64,000 nucleotides of DNA from Aphidius gifuensis (taxonomy: Eukaryota > Arthropoda > Insecta > Hymenoptera > Braconidae): contig NC_057788.1 of the NCBI RefSeq assembly GCF_014905175.1, forward strand, positions 9,920,001 to 9,984,000, in the 5' to 3' direction. The position numbers and the translations under genes are program-made. Of the stretch, positions 11,821 to 22,172 are shown piece by piece. Each line of letters starts with the position of its first letter. Positions within the stretch are counted from its first letter, which is position 1. Below the pieces are notes generated by a model that saw only the letters and a list, made by a program, of their open reading frames with translations, was not told where the DNA came from and did not search any database.

Positions 11821-12341
11821 TAATTTCAAATAGAAAAATAATTACAAGAAGATTCAATTGCACAAATAACGTAATCAGTAAAATTATTTAATGTAGTTTG
11901 ATGATGCACTTTTAACAGGTGACAATAAATGACAGCACAATTTATTTGTTTGTTATTGTTTATGACATTCAAAATTTTTTGTTTGTTATTGTTTATGACA
12001 TTCAAAATTTTTTTATTGTCCCCAATGAAAGTACCGTTATCAAAACCATGCTGGCAACATAGTCATTTAGCTGCGATCACGTTAATACGTTATTCCATGT
12101 GAGAGTGTTTTTATTTTTTTCATAACATTTCATATCAAATCTGTCAACTTGACATATCAACAATAGCAAAATTAAAGGTCAAACGTAAAAAATTTTCTAA
12201 TTAAAAATCGACATTACATTAATACATTTATTAAAAAAAGAAAATACGTTACCAAGTCAATGACATTGTGTTATATAAAAGGAAAAAATTTATTGCACTA
12301 ACTACTAAATTAATTATCACCTAATCAAAGGATCAATTAAG
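11821..12341 (+). promoter_or_regulatory. FL4 promoter module and probable noncoding 5' exon
   Basis: The module is complete: AATAAA-TGACAGCACAATTTATT at about 11924-11946, CCATGCTGGCAAC at 12046-12058 and GCGATCACGTTAATACG after it. A 32-base stretch (gtttgttattgtttatgaca and the following cattcaaaatttt) is tandemly duplicated at about 11950-12013. The donor TTAAG|GTAAAT is at 12341/12342 and the acceptor (attttcag) ends at 12631, 12 bases before the ATG. Confidence 0.55.
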
Positions 12342-12643
12342 GTAAATGAAAATTTATAATTTTAACAATTACATTTATTCAATAATTTCGTGTGTCCATT
12401 GTATTTTAACATGTTGCATGACATTTATTATTATTTGGCTTTGAATATATAATTTTATTGATGTGAATTTTGCTGATAAATCATCAACTGTTAATTATTG
12501 ACATATATCTTATTGGGATTTATAGTTTTTTTTTTTAATGGTTTGTTTATTTTATTATTCTGGTTGTTAACAACCATATACTATAATTATACATTTCAAT
12601 TCATCATCATTTTTTTAATATATATTTTCAGAGTTTACTTAAA

Positions 12644-14608
12644 ATGAATGCTAAAAAAATATGTGTTGAGGAAGACCAACAAATCTCCAATGATGGTGAC
12701 ATGGATCAAAAAGTCATCATCAACTCACTGGACTACGACTCATTAGCTAAAATCTTTATGCTGCTGCCAGTACCAGAAAGAATAGACATGGAAAAAGGTG
12801 AATATTATTATCAAAATAAAGTTTCTTTTATTGTTAATAAAATGTTTTTATTATTAATTTTTATATTTGATATACGTTTTATTTTAGTTTGTACCAAATG
12901 GAAAGAGGCATGTCAACTAGCTTGGTATGACATTAAAAAATACAAATGTGAAACATCAATTGGACGTTGTTATGATAACCGTTTGTTGACACAACCATAC
13001 CTTGAGAAAATATTATTGAGATGTGGTAATTATCTGAATGAATTGTCTCTCTCAGATATTTGTAATTCAAGTATCATGCCATTTGTTGGGGATCACTGTA
13101 AAAATTTAACAACCTTGGAATGTAAAGTTAATGATGATTCTCTAATTGATAATGCTGACCACTTTGTTCAAGCATTTACACAATTGGATAAATTAAAATG
13201 CATTAAAATAACAGTGGGTCACAACTGCTCGAAATGGAAATTTAATCTCTCTGCAATAATTAATAGTTTTCCAGAAGAAATTAATGAAATTCATTTAATT
13301 TCTGAACCTATAAGGGATGTTCCAGTACGAAATATTTCCATGGTAAGTTATTATTAAATATCAACTACTTGTTTATATGTATCATCAGTGACAAACAATA
13401 CTATCTATTGAATACAAATTATTTAAATAAATTTTTATTATTTTCAGTCTTTTCGAAGATTCAGAAATCTTCAAAAATTAACATCAGTTGGTATCTGTTT
13501 GAACAACATAAACCTTCAAGAAATAGCAGACATAACAACACTTGTTCATCTTAACATTGGACTACATAGTAATATACACAGAAACCTTCCTCTATTTAAT
13601 AAACTCGTTAATTTAGAGTATATCGACGTAACGATGGGTACTGCGTATTGTGCGGACAACATCTCAACAGAAGAACTTGAGACTATTTTTTGTACATGCA
13701 AAAATCTAAAACATCTTGATATTCCACGAGGTCCTTATACTGTAGCTGAAATTCCTCTTGAGAAATGGATAAACTTTCAAAATTTACAACATCTTGGAAT
13801 TTCTTGTCATTTAAAGCCTGGCTTCGCAAATGCAATTGTTAAATATTGCAAGAATTTAAAACATTTGAGAATATATTATTCTTATGGCATTATAAACAAT
13901 GCTTTAACGAAGTTGACAGAATTGGAAAATCTTGAATGTTTAATATTGGATGGTCCGATTGATCTCTATGATGAATCAATAATCGCTATTTCAAACAATT
14001 GTCAAAAACTTAAACGTTTAGAAATTGCTGAATGCATGATAGTATCAGCTATTGATGATGTCCCACTGTCTTCTCCATCTGTTCTTGATGAGTTATCAAA
14101 ATTGCAATATCTTGAACATTTAAATTTACGTCTTGTAGAAAAGCTTAAAGATAGTACAATTATTGCTATTGCTAATAATTGTGAAAACCTAAAATGTTTA
14201 GATATCCGAGAGTGCACAGCTATTACTGAAAAAGCTCTTGTTGCTTTAACAAACTTGAAAAATTTACAAATACTTAATGTAAGTTTTCTTGATGATATAA
14301 TTACCAACAGCTTTATTATCAAATTAAAAGGATTAAGAAAATTGTATTGTGAAGCTTGTGATAAAGTTACTGATGCTGGTATTATTCAGTTTATAAAAAA
14401 TAATCCAGATCTTGAATTTCTTAATGTCTGCTCTATTGATACGATTAGAACTAACTTGATTATTGGTGCTGATCAGGCAACTAAAAATCGTACAAATGGT
14501 ATCATTTTACACATACGAATATCTGATGCGTCGATATTACAAGCTTCTAAGTCAATAATTAAATCTCAATGGCTGGTTGTTGGCTGTAAGGATGTGCCAT
14601 ACTTTTAA
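12644..14608 (+). CDS. FL4: F-box/LRR protein, 3' end supplied by a transposon
   Basis: Probable SCF substrate receptor of 589 residues. Exons are 12644-12797, 12888-13342 and 13448-14608. The F-box is at residues about 28-66 (LDYDSLAKIFMLLPVPERID, VCTKWKEA). LRRs extend to TKNRTNGIIL and KSQWLVV. Intron 1 is 90 nt, without a stop. After the codons for WLVVG the sequence passes directly into a degenerate hAT-like element that begins at about 14587. The last residues (CKDVPYF) and the stop are therefore encoded mostly by the transposon, and the family's normal 3' flank and AATAAA are missing. The LRR domain itself is intact, so the protein is probably still functional, but the mRNA 3' end must differ from that of the other copies. 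Confidence 0.86.
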
Positions 14609-14815
14609 AAGTATTCGGTATCAATTTGTTTTTTTCAAATACCGGTTATCCGATATATCTGGTTGAAAAGTACTCGGTATATCAAATATCGAGTATTTTT
14701 AAAATAAAAAAAAAGGGTAATGTTCAATGAGTAAAGTATCGAGTAAAAGTATCCGATATATATATGCGATATATCGGCTGTTCCGATATATCGCCGAGTA
14801 TCGCATATCCCTATA
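14587..14815. mobile_element. Degenerate hAT-like MITE inserted at the FL4 stop
   Basis: A 229-base AT-rich element has imperfect terminal inverted repeats. The left end reads TAAGGATGTGCCATAC and the inverted right end TATAGGGATATGCGATAC, sharing GGATrTGCsATAC. Inside are subterminal repeats built on CGGTAT, CCGATATATC and tatcgagta. The flanks GTTGGCTG (14579-14586) and GTTGACTG (14816-14823) match at 7 of 8 bases, consistent with an aged 8-bp target duplication of hAT type. No transposase coding is present, so it is non-autonomous. Assignment to hAT rests on terminus style and duplication length only. Confidence 0.65.
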
Positions 14816-15170
14816 GTTGACTGCAGTTGACTTTCTCTAAAAAATTACCGACCATTATATTGTAGAATTTTACTTATCGACAATTATGAATTTCAAAAAT
14901 TATAAAAGCTGCAGGGAGTTCACCTAGAGTTCCAGGTAAAGATTATGTTGAATATAGTTGAAAAAAAGCTTTTACTTATTGAAAAAAAAAAAAAAAATTA
15001 CTGTGACCCACGTGTTTTTAACCTTTAAATTGTTTTCAAATAAAAATTTGGATTTTTGTTAATAAAAAAAAAAAAAAAAAAAAGCAGAACTTAATAACAT
15101 ATTTTTCTGTATTTAAAAAACCTCGGCTTCTCGAAGACGTTGATAACAGTATTTTTAGTATTTACTTAAA
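14816..15170. other. Short FL4-FL5 junction lacking the usual promoter module
   Basis: This unique AT-rich stretch has A-runs at about 14981-14997 and 15064-15083. It does not contain CCATGCTGGTAAC, GATCACGTTAA or the 5'-exon donor. Family sequence resumes only at the tttttag acceptor ending at 15158, just before the FL5 ATG. Confidence 0.65.
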
Positions 15171-17155
15171 ATGAGTGTAAAGACGATATATGTTGAGGAA
15201 GACCAACAAACCTCTGATGATGGTGACATTGATCAAAAAGTTGTCATCAATACACTGGACTACGACTCACTAGCAAAAATCATCATGTTGTTGCCAATAC
15301 CAGAAAGGATAGACATGGAAAAAGGTAAATATTATTATCAAAATAAAGTTTCTTTTTTTTTTAAATAAAATATCAATGCGCTTGTATTATTAATTTTTAA
15401 ATTTGATATACGTTTTATTATTCCAGTTTGTACCAAATGGAAAGAGGCATGTCAACTAGCTTGGTATGACATTAAAGAATACAAATGTGAAACATCAATT
15501 GGACGTTGTTATGATAACCGTTTGTTGACACAATCATATCTCGAAGAAATATTATCAAGATGTGGTAATTATCTAATAGAATTGTCTCTCTCAGATGTTT
15601 GTAATTCAAGTATCATGTCATTTGTTGGTGATCACTGTAAAAATTTAACAAGTCTTCAATGTGAATTTCCTGTTGATTCGTTAGAATTTGATGCTGACCA
15701 CTTTGTTCAGGCATTTACACAATTGGATAAACTAAAGTGCATTAAAATAACAGTGAATCATAGGCCGTGTTATAGTAAAGCAATAAATTTCTCTGCAGTA
15801 ATTAAGAGTCTTACAAAAGAAATAAATGAAATTCATTTATTTTCTAAATCTGTAGTGTTTAAAAAACGAAGAGTTCTTATGGTAAGTTATTATTAAATAC
15901 CAACTAGTTTTTTATGACTAGTGACAAACAATACTACTATTAATCAAACAAATATAAATTATTTAAATAAATTTTTTGTTATTTTCAGTCTTTGAAAAAA
16001 TTTAAAAATCTTAAAAAATTCACATTACATGGTCTCTGGTCGGACACCATTCTTCACGAAATATCAGAAATAACAACACTTGTTCATCTCGACATTCGAC
16101 TATATGATATACCTGAAGGGCTTTCTTTATTTAATAAACTCGTAAATTTGGAATACATCGACTTAACAATGATGATTACTACAAGTTCATCTATAGATAA
16201 CAAACTCTCCACAAAAGAACTTGAGACTATTTTTTGTACATGCAAAAATCTAAAACATCTTGATATTCCATTCGGTCCTTATGATGTAGCTAAAATTCCT
16301 CTCAAGAAATGGATAAATTTTAAAAACTTGGAATATCTTGGTATTACTTGTAATATGATGCCTGACTTGGCAAATACAATTGTTGAATATTGTAAAAATT
16401 TAAAACATTTGAGAATACATTATGCTTATCACATTATAAATAATACTGCTTTTATAAAGTTAACAGAGTTGAAAAATCTTGAAAGTTTAATATTGAATAG
16501 TGATACTGTAAGCGTGAATTATAAGCTTCAGGAAGAATCTATAACTGCAATTTCAAACAATTGTAAAAAACTTAAACGTTTAGAAATTCATGGTTGCACT
16601 ATAGTACCATCTATTCATGGTGAACCACTTTCTTCTCCATCTGTTCTTAATGAGTTATCAAAGTTAAAATATCTTGAACATCTAAATTTGAGTGAGACAT
16701 TGCATATTAAAGATAGTACAATTATTGCAGTTGCTAATAATTGTAAAAACCTAAAAAGTTTAAATATCCGACGTTGCACAGATATTACTGAAACAGGTCT
16801 CATTGCTTTGACTAACTTGGAAAATTTACAAAAACTCAATGTAAATTTTCTTGATACAATTACTGACAGCTTCCTCACCAAATTAAAAGGACTAAAAGAA
16901 TTAAATTGTTTTAGTTGTTCCAATCTTACTGATGTTGGTATTATTCAATTTATAAAAAATAATCCAGATCTTGAATTTCTTGATGTCTGCTCTATTTATA
17001 AAATTACAATTAAAATGGTTACTGCTGCTAATGAGGCAACTAAAAATCGTACAAATGGTATTATTTTATACATAAGAATATTTGATCATTTAATAAGACA
17101 ACTTTCCAAGGCAATAATTGAATCTCAATGGTTAGTTGTTGGATTTACATGTTAA
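15171..17155 (+). CDS. FL5: F-box/LRR protein lacking the conserved promoter
   Basis: Probable SCF substrate receptor of 591 residues, the longest of the array. Exons are 15171-15324, 15427-15881 and 15989-17155. The F-box is at residues about 28-66 and LRRs run to TKNRTNGIIL and SQWLVV. Intron 1 (102 nt, with an in-frame stop) is almost identical to that of FL1, as are the flanking coding bases, so these two copies recently exchanged sequence. The LRR exon has a few extra residues in the loop before the EESITAIS repeat. The coding frame is fully intact, yet the shared upstream module is missing; only the last splice acceptor and 12 bases before the ATG remain. AATAAA lies at 17180-17185. It may use a new promoter, be read through from FL4, or be silent. 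Confidence 0.84.
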
Positions 17156-17600
17156 TATTTTTGTAAAACTAAGTTTAAAAATAAATATACTTTCTCAAAT
17201 AATTTTTGTATGGAACAATTATTTCTACCTTAAATGGTACGTATGTAATTACAGGTTTGATAATATTTAAGTAGCTTTGTAAGTAAGTTAAATTCTTGAT
17301 CACGACAATCATCTTATGGACAATATATTATATTAATAAATGACCACATTATTAGTATTACTTGTTTTCTATATTACTTGAAATCATAATAATTCAAATG
17401 ACAGTATTAATATTTTTGTATATAGCCAAAAATATTTATAAAGATTTGTCAAAAATAAAAAACAACTATTATATTTCTAAACTAATAAATATTTTAATTT
17501 ATTTAATTAACTAAATTTGAAATAAAAAAATAAATACAAGAAGATTTAATTGAACGGTTAAAGTAATTAGTAATTATATTTCATGTAGTTTGATGATACG
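17156..17600. other. FL5-FL6 spacer
   Basis: This is AT-rich 3' flank carrying the family block (AATAAA at 17180-17185, tgtaattacaggtttgataa at about 17244-17263). No gene is seen. Confidence 0.55.
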
Positions 17601-18007
17601 CTGGGTTTAACTTTCAACAGCTGACAATAAATTATAGCACAATCTATTTGTTTGTTATCATTTATAACTATAATTAAAAATTTTTATTTGCAACAATTTT
17701 AAACTTTGATTAAATGGATTGTCAACTAATGAGTTATCAATACCATGCTGGTAACGTAGACTTCTAGCTGGGATCACACGTGGATTTTTTACAATAACAT
17801 GTGTGATGGTGTTTTTTTTTTTTTTCATGTCAATTCTGGTCAATGCATATTTCATTTATCAACTCGATATATTAATTATCAAGGTTATCCAGGATAACAA
17901 TAGCAAAATTAACATTTAACGGTCAAACATACAAAATTGTCTAATTGGATTCATCATTAAATCAATAAATTTATTTAAAAATAACAAAAAAAAAAGGAAC
18001 AATTGAG
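17601..18007 (+). promoter_or_regulatory. FL6 upstream module and probable 5' exon
   Basis: Contains AATAAA-ttatagcacaatctattt at about 17626-17650, CCATGCTGGTAAC at 17743-17755 and a diverged GGGATCACACGTGG. The donor TTGAG|GTAAAT is at 18007/18008 and the acceptor (tttttttag) ends at 18262. A second donor/acceptor pair sits in the downstream tandem duplicate (18525/18526 and 18782). Confidence 0.45.
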
Positions 18008-18829
18008 GTAAATCAACATTCATAATTTTAACAATAATTATAAGTACATTTATAAAATAAAAATACATGTTTCAATTGTTGCATGACATTCAATATTATT
18101 TGACATTAAATATAATTTTATTGATGTTAATTTTACTGGTAATTACTGCTAAATCATAAATCTGTGATGTACATCTTGGAACATGCAGTTTTTGTTTATT
18201 TTATTATTCTGGTTGTATACATTTAAATTTATCATTAGTTTTTTAAATATATATTTTTTTAGAATTTACTTAAAATGAGGCCAAAAAAAAGATGTGCTGC
18301 GAAAAACCAACAAATCTCTGATGACGGTCACAATAATAAAAAAAGGCCAAAAAAAAGATGTGTTGTGAAAGACCAACAAATCTCTGATGATGGTGACAAG
18401 AATAAAAAAAAAGTTGTCATCAATTCACTGGATTATGACTCGTTACATACAAAATTGTCTAATTGGATTCATCAGTAAATCAATACATTTATTTAAAAAT
18501 AACAAAAAACAAAGGATTAATTGAGGTAAATCAACATTCATAATTTTAACAATAATTATAAGTACATTTATAAAATAAAAATACATGTTTCAATTGTTGC
18601 ATGACATTCAATATTATTTGACATTAAATATAATTTTATTGATGTTAATTTTACTGGTAATTACTGCTAAATCATAAATCTGTGATGTACATCTTGGAAC
18701 ATGCAGTTTTTGTTTATTTTATTATTCTGGTTGTATTATACATTTAAATTTATCATTAGTTTTGTGAATATATATTTTTTAGAATTCAATTAAAATGAGG
18801 CCAAAAAGAACATGTGTTGCAAAAAACCA
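17928..18829 (+). repeat. 518-bp tandem duplication of the FL6 5' region
   Basis: The segment starting catacaaaattgtctaattgg at 17928 starts again at 18446. The second copy follows the first closely through the 5'-UTR donor, the intron and the ATG (18275 in the first, 18795 in the second). The duplication breakpoint cuts the F-box coding sequence after LDYDSL, which ends the first reading frame at 18476-18478. Confidence 0.85.
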
Positions 18830-20312
18830 ATGTGATCACTGATAAAATTTAACAATCTTGGAATGTAGAATTTAGACATGTAATTTGCATAATTAATAAT
18901 GCTGATCACTGGTGAAAAACATTTACACAGTTAGATAAATTAAAATGTCATCCAAGCTACGAATAAGACAATTAATCTCTCTGCAATAATTGATAGTCTT
19001 CCAGAAGAAATTAATGAAATTCATTTATTTGCTGCACCTCTGTCTGATCAAAAACAAAATATTTCCATGGTAAGTTGTCATTGAACGTCAACTAGTTGTT
19101 CACGTGTTACCAGTGACAAACAATACTATCAATTGAATACAAATTATTAAAATAAATTTCTATTATTTTTAGACTCTACAAAGATTCAAGAATCTTCAAA
19201 AATTAACATCAGTTGGCCTCTGTTTAGACCACAGAAACTTTCAAGAAATAGCAGACATAACAACACTTGTTCATCTAGACATTGGACTGTATAATGATCA
19301 TAGACACAAAAACCTTTCTTTATTTAATAAACTCGTTAATTTAGAGTATATCGACTTAACGATGGGTATTAAGTATAATGCGTTCAACCTCTCTACAAAA
19401 GTACTTGAGACCATTTTTTGTACATGCAAAAATCTAAAATATCTTTATATTCCACGAGGTCCTTATGATGTAAATAAAATTCCTCTCAAGAAATGGATAA
19501 ACTTTCAAAATTTACAACATCTTGGTATTTCTTGTAATGTAACGCTTGACTTAGCGAATGCAATTGTTGAATATTGCAAGAATTTGGAACATTTGATAAT
19601 AACTAGTGACAATATAATGGATACTGCTTTAAAAAAGTTGACAGAGTTGAAAAATCTTGAATGTTTAATATTGGATGGTGAGTATTCTTCGCTCAAAGAG
19701 GAATCAATAATCGCGATTTCAAACAATTGTAAAAAACTTAAACGTTTAGACCTTGCTGAATGTGTTATAGTACCATCTGTTGATAGTGACCCACTGTCTT
19801 CAACCTCTGTTCTTGATGAATTATCAAAATTACAATATCTTGAAGAACTATGTTTGTTTGCCTCATTAGATCTTGAAGACAGTACAATTATTGCTGTTGC
19901 TAATAATTGTAAGAACCTAAAATATTTAGGTATCAGTTATAGCTTTTGTGAATTTACTGAAACAGCTGTCGTTGCTTTAACAAACCTGAAAAATTTAGAA
20001 ATACTAAACGTAAGCATGTGTGATATTTCAGACAGCTTCATTATCAGGTTGAGAGGATTAAAAGAATTAAATTGCTGTTTTTGCGACGAACTTACAGATG
20101 CTGGTGTTATTCAATTTATAAAAAATAATCCAGATCTTGAACTTCTTAATGTCAGCTGGATAGATAATTTGACAAGTGACTTCGTTATTGCTGCTGATCT
20201 AGCAACTAAAAATCGTACAAATGGTATCATTTTACACATAGTAATCGATGATTTTTCAATAATCAAAGCTTCTAAGTCAATAATTAAATCTCAATGGTTG
20301 GTTATCACTTAG
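18275..20312 (+). pseudogene. FL6: broken F-box part with intact LRR exon
   Basis: Exon 1 (from 18275) is interrupted after LDYDSL by the 518-bp tandem duplication, so half the F-box is lost. The second ATG (18795) is followed after about 30 bases by a jump into the middle of exon 2, which is further shortened and out of frame. Exon 2 still ends with a normal donor (19069/19070). Exon 3 (19173-20312, acceptor tttttag) is completely open for 379 residues of LRRs and ends with KSQWLVI. The surviving exon 1 also shows an in-frame 22-codon duplication (offset 66 bases), with the basic motif RPKKRC in both units. A full F-box/LRR protein cannot be made from this locus. An LRR-only product starting inside exon 3 (for example ATG 19362) is possible, but the locus is most simply a recent pseudogene. 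Confidence 0.82.
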
Positions 20313-21450
20313 ATTTGTCTTTTAAATTAATTTAAATTTATCGTATATCTTTGTCTCTTATTTATACGCTTAATATTTTTCTATAATAACTTGTTTTCTA
20401 TATTACTTGAAATCATAAAAACTCAAATGTAAATGTTTATATTTTTCTAAAACACAGTTCAATAATAAAAATACTTTCTTATGTAATTTTTTGTGTGGAA
20501 CAATTTTCTTTTACCCCTAAGCGACCATATGTAATTACAGGTTTCATGATATCCAAGTGAAATTTCAATGAAATTTTTACAATGATCTCCAATAAATGGC
20601 ATAATGGTACTTGAATCACCAACATTTGAGAGACAATTCTTTTAGATAATTACCACATCTTAATAATATTTCCTCGATTATCAAATTAATTTAACGACAG
20701 CTGATTTTTTTTTTCTAGTAATTGTCGTTGTGTTTTTTTTATTTTTTCATTTATAAAAATAACAAACCTTTTATAAAATCTATGAAAATTGATCAAACGA
20801 ATGAACATAAAATTTATCAAACAGCTAGGGCTGACTGGCAACTCATATGGCATTCCCACTCTTTGTATTTTCAATATCAATCTAAATTTTATAAAATACA
20901 AAACAATTGTTCTTATGCAGACCTTTTTATATAAAATTTATCGATGATAAATTGCGTTGCTATGCATTTTTTTTGAGACGCTTAATTCATAATTTTAATG
21001 AATATAATTCGTTTTTTATTGTAATACATAAAAATATAAAATATATTATAAAAAAAAAAAAAGTCATCTAATTAATTACAAGTGTTATGTATAGTAATAA
21101 TAAATTATTTTAAAAATTTTTGTTGCATTATTGTTGCATTGATATATTACTAAATTGTTAGTAAGGTGAATTCTTGAACATGACAATCGCATCTTATTGA
21201 CAATATATTCTTTTTATAAATTTACGAAAATGAATTGAACAATCATTCACCTAAACAAATAAAACAAAATTATTTCTAAATACTTGTCAAAAATAAAAAA
21301 CAAATATTGTATTTCAAAAATAATTTTTATTTATTGAATTAACCATTACGTATCGTAATTAAAATGATGAAATAATAAATACAAGAAGATTGAGTTGAAC
21401 AAATAAAGTAGTTAATGTAGTAGTAGTTTAATGTAGTTTGATGATACACT
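20313..21450. other. FL6-FL7 spacer
   Basis: Contains the family 3' block (tgtaattacaggtttcatga at about 20530-20549). A unique stretch at about 20660-20950 includes overlapping open frames on both strands of about 70 codons with no recognisable similarity. A block at 20975-21130 repeats that at 7945-8100. I see no gene. Confidence 0.5.
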
Positions 21451-21908
21451 GGGTTTAATTTTTAACAGCTGACAATGAATTACAGCACAATTTATTTGTT
21501 TGTTATCAATGATAATGATCATCTATAATATTCGAAATTTTTTTTTTTTTTTTATTTACAATTTGAAACTTTAAACTAGTTTTGACTACAAGTTGACTAC
21601 GAGTTTTGATTTCGATAAATGCATTGTCAGTGTAGTCAACTCAATAAATTCAGTAGTCAATTGTAGTCAGTTATCAAAACCATGCTGGTAACATAGAATT
21701 CTAGCTAGGATCACGTTATATTCCACACTGTTCTACACTGTTCTACACAGGTTTATTAATTATTTGTTTTTTTTTACATCTGTTGACATTCATGACATCC
21801 ATATTAATCCATATAAAAGGCAATAAAATAAGATTAACAAACAACAATAGCACAATTTATTGCATCAAAGACTAAATTAATTATCAAAAAATCAAAGGAT
21901 CAATTGAG
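21451..21908 (+). promoter_or_regulatory. FL7 promoter module and probable noncoding 5' exon
   Basis: Contains GACAATGAATTACAGCACAA at about 21471-21490, CCATGCTGGTAAC at 21680-21692 and GGATCACGTTATATTCCAC. The donor TTGAG|GTAAAT is at 21908/21909. The acceptor (gtttcag) ends at 22164, 8 bases before the ATG. Short repeats of the type gttttgactaca/gtagtcaa lie at about 21575-21670, just before the module core. Confidence 0.5.
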
Positions 21909-22172
21909 GTAAATAAAAATTTATAATTTTAACAATTACATTTATAAAACAATCACGTATCTATAGTATGATAACATACTGTATGACATTCAATATTATT
22001 TAGCTCAAAATGTAATTTTATTGATGTTGTTTTTGCTGGTAAATCATCATCTTTGATTGATCTATATCTTAAGTATATATAATTTTTTTAAGGTTATTTT
22101 TGTTTATTTTATTATTCTGGGTGACATTTACATTGATCATCATTCTTGTAATGTATAGTTTCAGGGTTCAAA

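Noticed and set aside
20686..20934. Overlapping 70-codon frames on both strands in the FL6-FL7 spacer
   Set aside because: No similarity to the family or to known proteins, composed largely of A/T-run residues, and no promoter or splice context.
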